The notes: generated by a model from the letters alone, not told the origin. A stretch of DNA of 64,000 bases from Pogona vitticeps (GCF_051106095.1 NC_135786.1:25943001-26007000), one strand, 5' to 3'. Shown: positions 38,901 to 48,778, counted from the stretch's first letter. Made by a program: numbers and translations.

Positions 38901-41900
38901 GGATAAGACCACTAGGGGAACCAGTTCAACAGCTTCTGAAGAATTCTGGCAGCCCTTCCAAGCAGGACTCATCCCTCACTGTCTGCCACTCTGACCTTCC
39001 CATGCTGGTGTCACTTGTCTAAGGAAGGGCCAAATTACCCATCTCCTGTTATGAGGATTTCCTCCTATGTGTAAAAAAAAAAAGAGCCTCCCCATGGAAG
39101 CTGAGATACCATAACAGAAAGAACATCCCTGCTACAGAACATGTCTCCAGTATGCAGTCCTCATCCTGTCATCATTAATAAACCATACACATACGACAAA
39201 AGTGCAATCAGCATAAACATCTACTAAAGCAGGCTTGTCCAACCCACGGCCCGAGGGCCGCATGCGGCCCAGGTCAGCTCATAATGTGGCCCAGTGCATT
39301 TTTTTTTATTTTTAAAGAAATTCCAAAGTTTCAAGTTACACTGCCAGTGCTTGCGGCCAGAATGCAGCCAGGGCACATCACAACGGTACGGGGGGGGGGG
39401 GAGAGGGAAGGAAGGAAGGAGTGGGAGGGAAGGGACAGGGGGGCTGCGTGATTGCATTGCACCATCCCTGTCAATAGGTGGACCCCGTCCCGGCCCCATA
39501 AAGCCGCCGGAGTTGAAGCTGGCAGCCTCTGCTGTCTGACATCGCAGCTGCTGGTGAGCGCACTTGGAGCGGGGCTGTGGAGGACGGCTAGGGCTGCCCC
39601 CCCATGCAGCCCAAACCAAATGTATGTGCGGCCCAAACCAAATTTTCATCTTCTAATGTGGCCCAGGGAAGGTGAAAGGGTGGACACCCCTGTACTAAAT
39701 GGACAAGTCAGTGGGTGAAGTCCAGAAGCAGACTGACAAGAGAGCAGCCTGATTGTTACTTATATACCTGGGCTGGTGGACTGGGTTAAAATTCTCTCAG
39801 CTCTGCTAGACAAGAGGCCCTTCTCACTCTCCCCTACTGCCCTGCTCTCCTTGGCCAGCCAGTTGGGAGTGTGAAGGAACTTGCCCATCAGGCATGGAAC
39901 TCCCTGGTAACAAGGCAGGCTCAAAAATGGCAGCTTCTCCCTCCAGTGGTCCAGGACTTGCCAGGCTGCAAACAAGGCCCCAAGTAAAGGGTGACTGGGT
40001 GACTCTGACCCCTCCTCCCCTCAACCAACTTCATCCAATGTTCCTTTTCTTCTCCTATACATTAGTCTTCCCATAATACTTCATGAGGCCTAATCTCTAA
40101 CTTTAAATGCCACCTCAAAGCACTCTCTTTTTAAAATGAAGCCTTTAACTCATGGCTGGGGAAGATTTTCCAGTTGTTTTGAAGTACATGTCCCACAATC
40201 TTTTGCCATTGGTCAGGTTGGGCTAACAGAAGCTGCAGGACTAGAAAGGTTTCCCATTCCTGCTTTAGTTTAATCCTTCATCCTGACTCGCACGAAATAT
40301 TTACTGTATGTTTATCTGTTATCTGCTCATCTTCAGCTATTCTGATCCTTGTCTATTCTTCCTCCAACATTTCCATTTCCATCACCACTCATGAACTACA
40401 GAATGCAACCTCCTTGCTGCAGTTAACCTTTTGTTTACATCATTTCAGTCACACACAGCAGCTATACTGTATTTGGAAGATGTAGGTCTAATTTCAAAAT
40501 ATAGAGATTCAGTGATAAACAGTGGTGGGAAGCTTTGCATCTAAGCAGCTGGGCAGAGCAGCAAGATAAAAAGGCACAGGGACTTGAAATTAATGTAGTA
40601 AAAAGATTTAGTAATCTTTGGATATATGCCATTCCTCCTCTTTTACATATCTATCTTCTTTGACTATATATCAAAATTGCCACATCAGCACCACTTATAT
40701 ATGAAAAGAACATTAATTCACATGGTTCAGTATAGCTGCTGAATCAAGGAGTTTTTCCGAACAATGTGGAGTACTCAGATGTCTGATTCAAGCATAAGAC
40801 CTGATACCATTACTAGTACTGTTTCTAGGGGGGAAATTTGTGCTGATGATTAACAATGAGGAGTGGTTCACCATTCTATGCACTGGCACTTATATAGACT
40901 GGCAGCCACAATATAACTTTCCCATGGGTCAGACTAAACATACCCCTCACATTTTTTTTTGTTCCATGCAGCAAGTCCCCATATAGTGTCCTACACTTCA
41001 CTGCCCTGCAAATCTATGAGCTTTCTCATTAGAAAGATGAAAGCCATTATTAGTGCATTATTTTTATTTAGCTTTTTCAACTAAGTTTTATACTTTCTAT
41101 GACAAACCTAACTCACCTGTTTCTCCTACCCACTCCTGAATTGCTTTTTAAAAAATAAAAATAAAAAATAAAAAATGAATAAAAGAATTAAAAGGACTAA
41201 GCATCTGCCATCTTGATTCCCACAATAGTCAGCAAGCAGACAGGCAGTCATCAGGAAGAAGTAACATATGGCCCCGATGAGTCTGAACAGTGCACAGACA
41301 AGATGACTGGATCTTCCCAGTATTAAGGAGACAATGCAATTGTTCAAGGATACAAATCAAAAGAGAATACAGTAGACTTCTTTCCACCTAATGCTCTCTG
41401 TTTGCTCTAGGTACTTCTGCAAGGAGTTACTATATTGTCTACATTTATTCAACCAATCAATTTAGGGATATCTTATTATTCCCTATAGTAGACACAGCAA
41501 TGTTTTTCAGGTTCAGCAAATCTCTTTGGAAGTAGAAGAGAATATCTTTTTTACATACAAAAAAGTGAAACAATGTTTCCTTATTTTTCCTTGGTTCCTG
41601 TCTCACCTAGAATTTAACACTGTATGTGTATAGCTCTGAGGTCTTATTGTAAAACTATTGAACTTAATAGCAGATAACCAGGCTGTGTCATCTCTGTTGA
41701 TAAGCACTCTTGCATTTAGTGATAAGAGTTAACCTAGATATATCTGTTTGACTGAAAAAGATTGAGAAAACTTACAGCATAAAGTAGGTACCATTTCAAC
41801 ATGATTACAAGAGCTTGAATTTAAGTTCTCAAGATGTCTTCAAGTCATATTTTACACCTTAAGAACACCAGAGAGAAACACAGCTGTGTGGCTCATGAAC

Positions 41901-44900
41901 AAAAGCCAAGAACAGATTTGGTTAAGGCCTGTATTGGGTCAGTAAAATATCAGGAAGAAGGCAGGCTTTCAAAATCTCCAGAACTCTTTAGCAATCTGCA
42001 TATTCCAGAACTTTGGAAGGGGGTAGGGGAGAGACTCTAAAAATTATTCTGGATAGATGTTAAAGCCACAGAATTTGTTAGACTGAAATTCCAAAATGCA
42101 GCTTTTAAGAATATGGTATCGCATATTCTTACCATATTAAGAATATTCTACATCTTGATGGGAAATATTCTGTAAGACTACCTGTCCTGGTTCTCTTCCC
42201 AGGAGGTAACCACCACCAGCTCCCTCACAAGTCTATTTGAGTGCATATTAAAGTTTGAACTATGCTTTTATCCCTGGGCTTGCATTACTTCCAAGCCTGT
42301 GTGATTGACTAAGAGGTCATCAATAGCAAATATCGGAAGGTCAGAAGAGTTTACCTCCTGCAATTCACATTAATGGATCAAATACTGTGAAATCCTCAGT
42401 TTTCAAAATGTTGGAGTACTTTTTAAAAGCCTATGGCCTTGCCATTTCATTTTATTGCTGTTGTTGACAGAACAACTATTGCTCAATTCTACTAGCTCTT
42501 CTTTGTACCACACACAAAGGATAGGTCAGATAAAGACACAGTATGCATTCTTCACCAAAGCGCATTCCCAATCATTTTGCAATGCTGTTTCCGCCTTTCA
42601 TCCCAGCCTTTTGTGTGACATAAGCAAAATGCTTGGGGGAAGTATCCATCCTCTGGAGTAAGTTTCCACTAAGTCATCTTCCACCACAAGTAGCAACTTG
42701 CCAACAATACCAATAAGTCACAATAGTGTGTCACACTGTTTCCACATGCTGTCTTTCCCAACCCAACTCTTGACATACATACAAGAGCCAGGCATATCAG
42801 ACTGAACAAGAGAGCTTTCCTACCCACCAATCATCCACTGCTATTTTACAATCTTTGCTGCCATTCTACTCACCACTGCATATTTCTGCAGAACCACAAC
42901 CACACATGTACTCAAGAATTCAACATTTTGAAAATGCAGTGGGTGTTTTGACAAGTGCTACAGCAACACAAGTGGTAAATGATGGCAGCAGACAACTGAA
43001 TAAAAGCATCTTTTTCTTTCTACCAAAGATCTGATACACTAAGAATGCGCTGAAACACTTTCTGGCATGGACAATGGAACCATCCAGTCGCCAGACCTCA
43101 CACTTAGGCTAGCTAAAAACAGAGAAGGAGTTTGCCGAACTCTTTGTTGTTGTCATTAATCTGGAAGTGATGACAATGAATGCAGTAATGAGCCAGAACA
43201 AAGCAATGTGGATATTTTGCACTTAGAATTGTGTGTGGCTTTTACATATATCCCTGAGCTAGCTTGACCCTAACGGCACTGGAAGAAATCTGGCAACATA
43301 CAAACTTTATGCTGGGAGCTATGAAAAGACAAGGCTTTAGTAGTCAAATAACCCAAAACATCAAATAAGGTACATAGGGACTTATTCCACGTTTGTTTTC
43401 CTTGAGTACAGAATTCCTGATACAGCCCTACTATTGGTAGATGGCCCCACAGAGTAGAAAAACAATATTGGGCCTGAACTTGGTACCATGATTTCAGTTC
43501 TTCAGTCTAGTCTGTTATACCTGCCAAGCATCTCTACATGCACAAGATCTAGAAAGTCTAGAAATACAGGGTTTTGACTACCTAAATTCTAACTAGCACT
43601 CACTAGGCATACAAGTGCCTGTGAGAAACATGGTATTAAAGTCTTATTTGATTTCATGATTCTGGAACAATATATGAACCATATTTAAGGCCCATTTCTA
43701 CTTTCAGTCTTTGTAGGACAGGCAATTTTATATCACATCAGCCAAATGAGGGCACACCTGAGCTCTGTCTGAGCTTGTCCAAATCATATGGTACAAACTG
43801 AAAATAAAGTTACATATTCAGGTTTAAAAGGCTGATTTGATTGGGAGAGACAGAAGAGAAAACTGGGCAAAAGTAAAAAAAAAAACAAGCCTGAGGGATT
43901 CATGGTAGCAAGACAGGCCAAACCGGTTTGTTCATTAATAATGCTTCACTACTTTTCAAAACAATAAGGTCAGCCAAATACTTATACTTTTGGAAATTCT
44001 ACTACTGTTTTAACGTTGAAGGAACATTATGAAGTAAAGCCAACTAGCATGTTGCACTCATTGCTCTTGCAGCATAAGGTGCTGTGTTGATAATATGTGG
44101 GGATGAGCTGATATTGATGTATAGGAGACTGGTTTGATTTTCCATGGCAAAACTTCCCGTATGCAGAAGCAAAACAATGATTAAAAAAACCAAGAAATGT
44201 TTAGATTCATACCCATTGTTTTTACTGCAATATTCAGGATGGCTTACAAAATTTAAAAGCTACAAGAGTAATTCAGAAAATCAATAAAACAGTAAAATGC
44301 AGCATTAAAATGAAGACTGCAGGCAATCGTATTAGGATACAAGAAGTTCTTTAGAACTCAAGCAAAGAGGCCAAAACAGAAGCATATTCAATAGGCAATG
44401 AAAACTTGAGAACAGGGGCCAAATAACTCCCCCCTTCTTCCAATAGAAATTAGTACAAGCTAGCCATGATTGCAGAAAATACTCTCTGCTCTCCTATAGC
44501 TAGTTCAGTTCATGTTTGGCCATGTCTTTCAGCTATACGAATAGCAATGTATAACATTATTTTATAAACCACTGTGCAGTCACACCTTCTCAAAATCATC
44601 TGACCATGTTAAAAGAAAACCTTCCAGTTCCTATATTCAAGTATATTATGATTCCTCCAGGTACTGCTCAGTATGGGGGGGGGGCTACTAGAAAAGGAGG
44701 GATGAGGAGAAGAACATTCCAATATATTTTGACACTATATCCCTTGAAGGCCAAAAGGATGTCAATAGGGCTTCTGCTAAAAAGCCAAACAACAGACAGA
44801 TATTTTGATAAGACTAGAACAGCATGTCAGTAGCACCTTTGACTGATAACAGAATTTCAGGAATGCTTAATAGAATAGCCTATGATGTACAGGCTGATGA

Positions 44901-47021
44901 CAAAGGCTAGTTTCAAAAAGATCCATATATCTTGAGATTCCTTAGGCTAACCCAAAGCCATAAAATCAGAAATGTACATCCCAGGCTGGTCTCTTTATTG
45001 ATTAACAGGCTTCTGTAGTCAAGTGAACAATGGCCATGACAACTGAACAATAAGGTACCACCTTGCACTAATAAAATAACTTCACCCTTCACAGTACCAG
45101 TACCAGCTCATCAGAATACAGTACATTATCAATACTGTACGTACTTGAACTTTTATACTACACAAACTAATGACAACATGTTAAGAGTAATACAGCAAAA
45201 AATGCTAAACAGTAAGTTAATAACTGTAAAAAGCCTTCTGGAATGTGCTCCCATTGACTTTTATTGGACATGGGTGGTGAATAACAAACGGAAAATCACA
45301 GACAACCACATCACAGACATGGACAACAGATGAAAAAGCAGGACTAAACCTATTAAGAAAAAAAGAAATCTAGATTGACAAGAAGGGAATACAGGTAGAT
45401 GTGAAATCAGGCAAAGAGGAAAGGATTACGGAAAGCCTCACTTTCAAATACATAAACACTGCCACTCCCAACTTCAGAAGGTACAAAAGTCTCTTATCCA
45501 AGTAGCCAACGTATCAACATGCCTTTTCTAAGGGGAGACACACTGGGAATCACAAGTCAGCCCGAATTATTCCTCCCTTTGCTCTCTCATGACATTCTCC
45601 CACCCACTGGGGAAGCCATTGGGTTCCCTCCTGTTGCTCCTACTCCCTGTTGGCTTCTCACAGGCTTTGCAAGTGTGTTTTGGATCAACAGTAAGCACAC
45701 ACAGGATGTTCGGCATGGTCAAAGGTCGTAAAGCAAGGGGTGTTTACCGTAGAAATAACTACCTGTACAAACAACTAGAGGTGTAAGGGAGGAGGCAGTT
45801 GAAGGGCACACTGGCTTCCAGGGATTTCTGTTCTCACAGAACAAGAGACAGAAATTTATCTCCAACCAGCAACTAAGCTAGCTAGCAAGCCAGCAATCAA
45901 ATCCAGACTTACAGGAAAACCCCAGATTTGTAACGTGCCAGAGCCCTGGGGATTTCACTTAAATGGGTTCTGCATGACGTGAGGGCATTGCAACAGAGCC
46001 AGGCTTTGGGTCAGCGGTTACTCATTCCACAGCGATGAGCGGGAGGAAGTGCTAAATAAGGCAGCACAGCACGTTATATGCCAAATGCGCTGGTATTTGG
46101 AGACTTTGGGAAAGGGGGAGGGAGGACGACTCCCAAAAATCGCCAAGGAAGGGGTCAAACCAACCGGGTGGTGAGCGGGGAGGGGGGGAGGAAGATGAAG
46201 ATAACACTTCGGCGTCCCTCCTCCCCCGCTCCTCTTAAGGGGCTCGGCAGGCGTTTGGTGGACACCGTGCCCACCCGCTGCAGCCAGAGAAGTGGGGTCA
46301 ACTGGGGATGAGCTCCCAAGTCGGAGCGGGCGGGCGCGGGGGGGGGACGGCGGGCGGGGGGCGGGGAGCAACAGGCTCGGGGACAGAAGTGGGGGCGGGG
46401 AAGGCGAGGAATGCGCTCAGCCTCGTGTGGGGGAGAGGGGGAAAAAAGGGAGCGTCCCATTATTCCCACTCCAGCCCTGCGCCTCACTCCGAGGCAGAGA
46501 TTTGGAGGGCGACAATTTCTGAACTCAGTCCCCCCCCCACGACATGTTACGAAGGGGGAGAGGAAGACGCGCCTCTTCTCCCCCCCCCCCCCGCCGCCTT
46601 CTTCGCCCTGTAATGCAAGCTTCAGGAGAAGCAAGGGCTTCACTCCAACGCCCCCCATTTCTCCAAAGCGAATTAGGGAGAGGAAGTCGCCGCCGCGTCC
46701 CCCCCGACCCACCACGCTCTCAAAGTCTAGAGTAAGGAAGGGGGGGAGCTCAGCTTCTGCCCCTAACTCCTCACGAGAAGTACCCCCGCTTCTTCATCCG
46801 CTCCCGACAGGGCGAGAAGGGCGAAACCCAACTCGCTCCCCTTGCGGTGGCGCCATCCCCGTCCCCCCCACACTCACTATTCGCCAACCCCTCCACACGC
46901 ACGCACACACCCCCGGCAGGACACCTCAGAGCCACCCGGCACTCACCGACTCGGCGGCGGCGGCGGAGAGGAGCAGCAGCAGGAGCGCGGCGCACAAGCT
47001 AGCGGGCTGAGGAGGCTGCAT
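21228..47021 (-). CDS. SDC4: Syndecan-4 core protein, whole gene (5 coding exons)
   Basis: The CDS is the join of 47021-46947, 26264-26123, 24248-24199, 23034-22851 and 21379-21228: 603 bases, 200 residues plus a TAA stop. The human protein has 198. All four introns are GT-AG, with phases 0, 1, 0, 1. Seen in the translation: signal peptide (about 1-24); acidic ectodomain with Ser-Gly sites at S43, S66 and S68; a juxtamembrane ERTEVLA block; a transmembrane helix at about 150-171 with GxxxG (G155-G159); and a cytoplasmic tail with C1 ([10 protein letters not shown]), variable ([14 protein letters not shown]) and C2 (EFYA) parts. The variable region is the syndecan-4 type, which separates it from syndecan-2. 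Known for the family: heparan-sulfate co-receptor at focal adhesions that binds PIP2 and PKC-alpha through KKPIYKK and PDZ proteins through EFYA. No stop or frameshift was seen. Neighbouring genes are not visible in the window. Confidence 0.97.
21624..21752. mobile_element. Short hAT-like element, 129 bases
   Basis: Ends cagtgttcccaactttgggt and the inverse gacccaaggatggacatctc/tg. Flanks ctttagat and ctttaggt form a 7/8 target duplication. The middle has the ctacaactcccat block found in many such elements of this window. Confidence 0.8.
21905..22015 (+). repeat. Dispersed repeat with a hammerhead-like core, copy 1
   Basis: It shares with 59300-59400 the order gaagatgcYggccacagaga, then gttaggaagRacaacctt, then aacccacaacaac. 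The segment CTGAAGA ... GCCGG ... CTGAT ... GAAATG resembles the core of a hammerhead ribozyme. I suspect the 3' part of a Penelope-like or related retroelement, but cannot prove it. The second copy keeps CTGGC-GAAACG where this one has decayed. Confidence 0.55.
22851..23034 (-). CDS. SDC4: SDC4 exon 4 (juxtamembrane ectodomain)
   Basis: The 184-base exon encodes residues 90-150 plus one base. The part ENEIIVPKK aligns with human ENEVIPKR, and NKISMAS...ERTEVLA aligns with NKVSMSS...ERTEVLA. In syndecans this region holds the cell-binding segment and the shedding sites near the membrane. An Asn-Gly-Ser sequon occurs at N139, 11 residues before A150. The human sequence as I recall it has Gln at the matching place. 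Acceptor attcag, donor gtaatt. Confidence 0.94.
23035..24198 (-). other. SDC4: SDC4 intron 3
   Basis: Donor gtatgt, acceptor attcag, phase 0. More than a third of it is a Tigger-like element (23159-23572) that begins about 125 bases upstream of the acceptor. The rest is unremarkable. Confidence 0.8.
23159..23572. mobile_element. Tigger-like (pogo) element, copy 2, in SDC4 intron 3
   Basis: Same termini (cagtggtgcctcacttagcg; gcgaggcaccactg) and TA on both sides. It is 414 bases and collinear with copy 1, including the paired gcggccattttggaaccgcc block. No coding frame. Confidence 0.85.
24199..24248 (-). CDS. SDC4: SDC4 exon 3 (short ectodomain exon)
   Basis: A 50-base exon completes codon 73 (Asp) and encodes [16 protein letters not shown], residues 74-89. 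It has acceptor ccacag and donor gtatgt. It has little recognisable sequence identity with human, as expected for the fast-evolving syndecan ectodomain. I call it because its phase (1 in, 0 out) is exactly what joins exons 2 and 4 in frame and its splice sites are good. A cDNA read would settle it. Confidence 0.85.
24249..26122 (-). other. SDC4: SDC4 intron 2
   Basis: Donor gtatat, acceptor ccacag, phase 1. It contains one hAT-like element with a perfect 8-base target duplication (25498-25778). At about 25050-25170 there is a decayed piece resembling the same class of non-autonomous hAT elements (tggccctcctgatat, then a reversed tggcccactatt end). Nothing else is recognised. Confidence 0.8.
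25498..25778. mobile_element. hAT-like element with perfect target duplication
   Basis: Ends cagcggtccccaacc and ggttggggacctctg are nearly perfect inverted repeats. Both flanks are ttctagat, an exact 8-base duplication, suggesting a fairly recent insertion. The GC-rich interior with cacatgcac units is non-coding. Confidence 0.9.
26123..26264 (-). CDS. SDC4: SDC4 exon 2 (glycosaminoglycan attachment domain)
   Basis: This 142-base exon encodes residues 26-72 and one base of codon 73, starting VRETETMDP and ending SSGSGDNK. It is highly acidic (LPDDEDS, IDEDDYE). Ser-Gly pairs lie at S43 (ASGD), S66 and S68 (SGSGD), each with nearby acid residues. They correspond in order and spacing to the three heparan-sulfate sites known in human syndecan-4 (S39, S61, S63). 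The acceptor is cttcag and the donor gtatat. The human loop of extra residues before ALPDDED is changed here, but LPDDED itself is kept. Confidence 0.95.
27690..28680 (+). mobile_element. Bov-B (RTE) LINE remnant with internal deletion
   Basis: In shifting frames it encodes [15 protein letters not shown], then [37 protein letters not shown] and [20 protein letters not shown], the order of the Bov-B reverse-transcriptase region. After about 28430 the catalytic core is missing and the text jumps to the 3' terminus (ggattgactccctaaggaag, gcgacttgatggcatacaac with an ACAAC tail). Several frameshifts and stops make it inactive. It lies in SDC4 intron 1, antisense to the gene. Confidence 0.8.
28681..29856. 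other. Intron 1 segment without recognised features
   Basis: The 108-codon frame at 28833-29159 has no family signature and no splice support. It is a chance frame as far as I can tell. Confidence 0.45.
29857..29948. repeat. (TTA)n microsatellite
   Basis: About 30 perfect TTA units. It generates long Tyr or Ile runs in translation that are not real proteins. Confidence 0.97.
30649..31179. mobile_element. Tigger-like (pogo) element, copy 3, with iterated inner motif
   Basis: Termini cagtggtgccttgtttaacg and gcgaggcaccactg with TA on both sides. It is 531 bases, the longest copy. In the right half the unit catcgctaagcgaa and near variants recur about eight times. The central part (30830-30990) is not shared with copies 1 and 2. 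Non-coding. Confidence 0.8.
31976..32020. other. Short ctgcagttcccagaatcccc block
   Basis: This motif is common inside decayed hAT-type non-autonomous elements of squamates. No ends or duplications are visible, so only the block is noted. Confidence 0.3.
33945..34085. mobile_element. Possible decayed hAT-like element
   Basis: cagggtaaacaacctattgt at one side and gattgccaaccctttaag at the other look like weak inverted ends around a non-coding 130-base core with gatgatggaaattgtaggcc. No convincing target duplication. Confidence 0.35.
35041..35110 (-). mobile_element. L2-like LINE 3' tail
   Basis: A TTTA tail followed by gatttatatcccgctcatct and ccactctgagcggctacat, the inverse of an L2-like 3' end. 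It lies just left of an opposite-strand fragment at 35165-35550. Confidence 0.65.
35165..35550 (+). mobile_element. L2/CR1-like LINE C-terminal fragment and 3'UTR
   Basis: One frame reads [18 protein letters not shown]-type C-terminal text with changes (gtcttctctgttgctcctcc, cagactctgggactccctcc). It is followed by a 3'UTR with aactgccttgggtccttttt and an ATAAATAAA-like end. Old, short copy. Confidence 0.6.
39230..39692. mobile_element. hAT-like element, 463 bases
   Basis: Ends caggcttgtccaacccacgg and gggtggacacccctg are inverted repeats. Flanks tactaaag and tactaaat form a 7/8 target duplication. Inward, gcatgcggccc and gtgcggccc blocks repeat, as in the Charlie-like 'one-sided gcggcccg' elements of amniotes. 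The GC-rich interior is non-coding. Confidence 0.85.
40150..40265. mobile_element. Possible decayed hAT-like element
   Basis: ggctggggaagattttccag and, inverted, ggtttcccattcctg bracket a core with cacaatcttttgccattgg. Similar in layout to the better-preserved hAT elements in this window, but no duplication is seen. Confidence 0.35.
44215..44310 (-). mobile_element. L2/CR1-like LINE 3' remnant
   Basis: aggatggcttacaaaattta and aaatcaataaaacagtaaaa match the usual reversed 3'UTR of these LINEs (...ggcggcttacaa...taaaaca). Strongly decayed. Confidence 0.4.
46947..47021 (-). CDS. SDC4: SDC4 exon 1 (signal peptide)
   Basis: Twenty-five codons run from ATG to a phase-0 donor gtgagt. The peptide starts [10 protein letters not shown], continues with two Ala, a run of six Leu, then S and four Ala, and ends E-S, so it has a typical signal-peptide core. 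Cleavage is probably after the Ala run. The start has a GCC just before the ATG and lies about 90 bases downstream of a TATA box. The final Glu-Ser matches the human syndecan-4 junction (ES|IRETE). The GCC and CTG repeats in this exon make length variation between individuals possible. Confidence 0.93.
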
Positions 47022-47087
47022 GGCGTCGTTGGATCCGCGGAGAGAGCGAAGGAAGGGAGTCCGTCTGCGGGCGACGTAACTAAGTTG
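47022..47087 (-). other. SDC4: SDC4 5' untranslated region (approximate)
   Basis: The interval lies between the ATG and a start site expected about 30 bases downstream of the TATA box at 47112-47118. It is purely inferred from that distance. No upstream ATG is seen in it on the minus strand. Confidence 0.45.
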
Positions 47088-47111
47088 CCCCCCCCGCCGG
47101 CGCTCGGCGCT

Positions 47112-47118
47112 CTTATAG
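47112..47118 (-). promoter_or_regulatory. TATA box of the SDC4 promoter
   Basis: On the minus strand the sequence reads GGCTATAAGAGCGCCGAG, a GC-flanked TATA element about 90 bases upstream of the ATG. Transcription should start near 47082-47088. Confidence 0.7.
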
Positions 47119-47130
47119 CCCGGCCCTTGA

Positions 47131-47164
47131 AGGAGGAGGAGGAGGAGGAGGAGGGGGAGGAGGA
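47131..47164 (-). promoter_or_regulatory. CT-rich tract just upstream of the TATA box
   Basis: An uninterrupted run of CCT units on the minus strand (GGA units on the plus strand) lies about 13 bases upstream of the TATA box. Such polypyrimidine tracts are known in other promoters as SP-family or single-strand-forming elements. It may equally be a neutral trinucleotide repeat. Confidence 0.4.
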
Positions 47165-47180
47165 TCTACACGTAGGAGGA

Positions 47181-47190
47181 GGGAAGTTCC
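47181..47190. promoter_or_regulatory. NF-kB consensus site in the SDC4 promoter
   Basis: GGGAAGTTCC fits GGGRNNYYCC exactly, and the opposite strand also fits because of the extra C residues that follow. It lies about 65 bases upstream of the TATA box. Mammalian SDC4 is known to be induced by TNF-alpha and IL-1 through NF-kB, so the position makes biological sense. Function here is inferred. Confidence 0.55.
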
Positions 47191-47761
47191 CCGCTGGGGC
47201 CTCTCGTCGCCACCCTCAGTAACACTCCGGCGGCTCGTGGACTTTTTCTTTTTCTATACAAAGATTTTAATATATATATAATCAGAAAATATTTTTTTCA
47301 AATCTGGAGGCGTCCTACATGGGTTCGAGTAGGATGAACTCTAAGGCGACGCTTGCTGAAGTTACATAGGTTATCTGTCTATCCTGTCTATACAGGTAAA
47401 CGTTTTTCGTATCAGTAAGTACAGCAAGGAAGCACACCTGTAAAAAAAAATCTAGCTGATCCCCAGGTAAGAAGCGCTAGGCGTCTGTGACGAAACCAGC
47501 TGGGCAATATGAACAGCTTTGCTTGTTGACTTTTGTCTGACTTGCCGCTGGGATAAGAGACCATCTAGCCGGTACCCATAATATACCAACCATATTCTAT
47601 GAGAACAGGACGGGACGGGACGAATACTCTGTTTTCTGAAATACAAAATACTCTGCTAGGAACAAATAATTTCCTCACCAGCAGAACGTCAAGGGAAGCT
47701 ATGTGGATGGTCCGTGTTCGGGTCCCTGCCCGCTGTGCAGTTCCAAGCTGCTGCTGATGTT

Positions 47762-47900
47762 TATTATTTTTTTATTTATTTAAAATATTTCTATGTCGCC
47801 TTTCTCCCCAAAAAGACTCAAGGCGGCTTACATCACTAAAACAGTATTTAAAAGCTAAAACAGTTAAGTATACAAATATTTTAAAAAGAATTGAACAAGT
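47762..47900 (-). mobile_element. L2-like LINE 3' end
   Basis: TTTA tail, then gtcgcctttctccccaaaaa and actcaaggcggcttacatc, the reversed 3'UTR of the same class as the plus-strand copy ending near 35550. A Sauria SINE starts 34 bases to the right. Confidence 0.65.
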
Positions 47901-47933
47901 ACTGTTTTAAAATGGTAACTAAGATCAATATTA

Positions 47934-48255
47934 GGGACGAGGTGGCACTGCGGGTCAAACCGCAGAAGCCTCTGTGCTTGTGCGGTCAGAAGACCAGCCG
48001 TTGTATGATCGAATCCACGCGGCCGAGGGAGCTCCCGTCACTTGTTCCAGCTCCTGCCAACCTAGCAGTTCAAAAGCATGTAAAAATGCGAGTAGATAAA
48101 TAGGTACCACCTGGGTGGGAAGGAAATGGTGTTCCATGTCTAGTCGCGCCGGCCACGTGACCACAGAAACTGTCTTCAGACAAACGCTGGCTCTATGGCT
48201 TGGAAATGAGACGGACATGACTGGACTAAATGTCAAGGAGAACCTTTACCTTTAC
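47934..48255 (+). mobile_element. Sauria SINE with clear target duplication
   Basis: It starts GGGACGAGGTGGCACTGCGG, has B box atgatcgaatcc, block ctcctgccaacctagcagtt, and tail cctttacctttac. The flanks ctaagatcaatatta and ctaagataaatatta (15 bases, 14 identical) are the target duplication. It is the best-preserved duplication of the three copies here. Confidence 0.92.
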
Positions 48256-48778
48256 CTAAGATAAATATTAAACAACATTTACAACAACACAGCACAACAG
48301 TCCATTTAAAACCCCTTTCGGACCACCAGTCTGATGATGATGATTATATTATCTAAATGTTTAGCAAATATGTACTCACAGTACAAAAGACTGATTGTCA
48401 GGAAACTCTCCAACCTTTTCCCCCCTATCATTTCCCCTTTATTTCCATGACCCTACTAACTTTTCCATTTCTTTCCCTTTTGTGAATGCTTCTATTGATT
48501 CCGTTGGTGTATTTGTTGCACTCTTGCACAATTTGTTGCCAATAAACAAGTAATAACAAAAGGGGTGGGCTGGAGATAATGTTTATGGGGAAAGGACTAC
48601 TATTCACAAAGGAAACTTCAACAAAAAGGAAGCAGCCAGGAAAAAATGAAATGCACAACACAGATACCTCTCTGCAATTGCACATTCTGATACACTATAA
48701 TCTACAGTCATTATTCAGTAATCTACTGTGCCTTATTCAGGAAAGCCAAGCCTGTTGTGTTCAATTGTGACTTTAGGG

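Larger units (their letters stand above)
26265..46946 (-). other. SDC4: SDC4 intron 1 (about 20.7 kb)
   Basis: Donor gtgagt, acceptor cttcag, phase 0. It holds the Bov-B remnant, a TTA microsatellite, the 531-base Tigger-like element, L2-like ends at 35.0-35.5 kb, a hAT element at 39.2 kb and an L2-like end at 44.2 kb. I see no further exon and no open frame with a recognisable protein. The intervals 31.2-35.0, 35.6-39.2 and 39.7-44.2 kb look unique, with no feature that I can name. Confidence 0.85.
46150..47230. promoter_or_regulatory. CpG-rich island over SDC4 exon 1
   Basis: About 1.1 kb is strikingly G+C-rich with many CG pairs and GC-box-like GGGGCGGGG stretches (for example 46355-46400), in contrast to the AT-rich DNA around it. 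It covers exon 1, the TATA box and the first 0.8 kb of intron 1. This matches a constitutively open promoter. Long open frames on either strand here are composition artefacts. Confidence 0.75.

Noticed and set aside
39224-39718. Frames of 81-141 codons around a GC-rich block
   Set aside because: They are the interior of the hAT-like element at 39230-39692.
42105-42155. Local gaatatggta / tatcgcatattc inverted repeats
   Set aside because: Short AT-rich self-similarity without clear ends. Likely chance.
46155-47222. Long open frames on both strands of the GC-rich region (up to 199 codons)
   Set aside because: They lie in the SDC4 CpG island, are full of Pro, Arg and Gly runs, and overlap a well-supported exon. 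Composition explains them.
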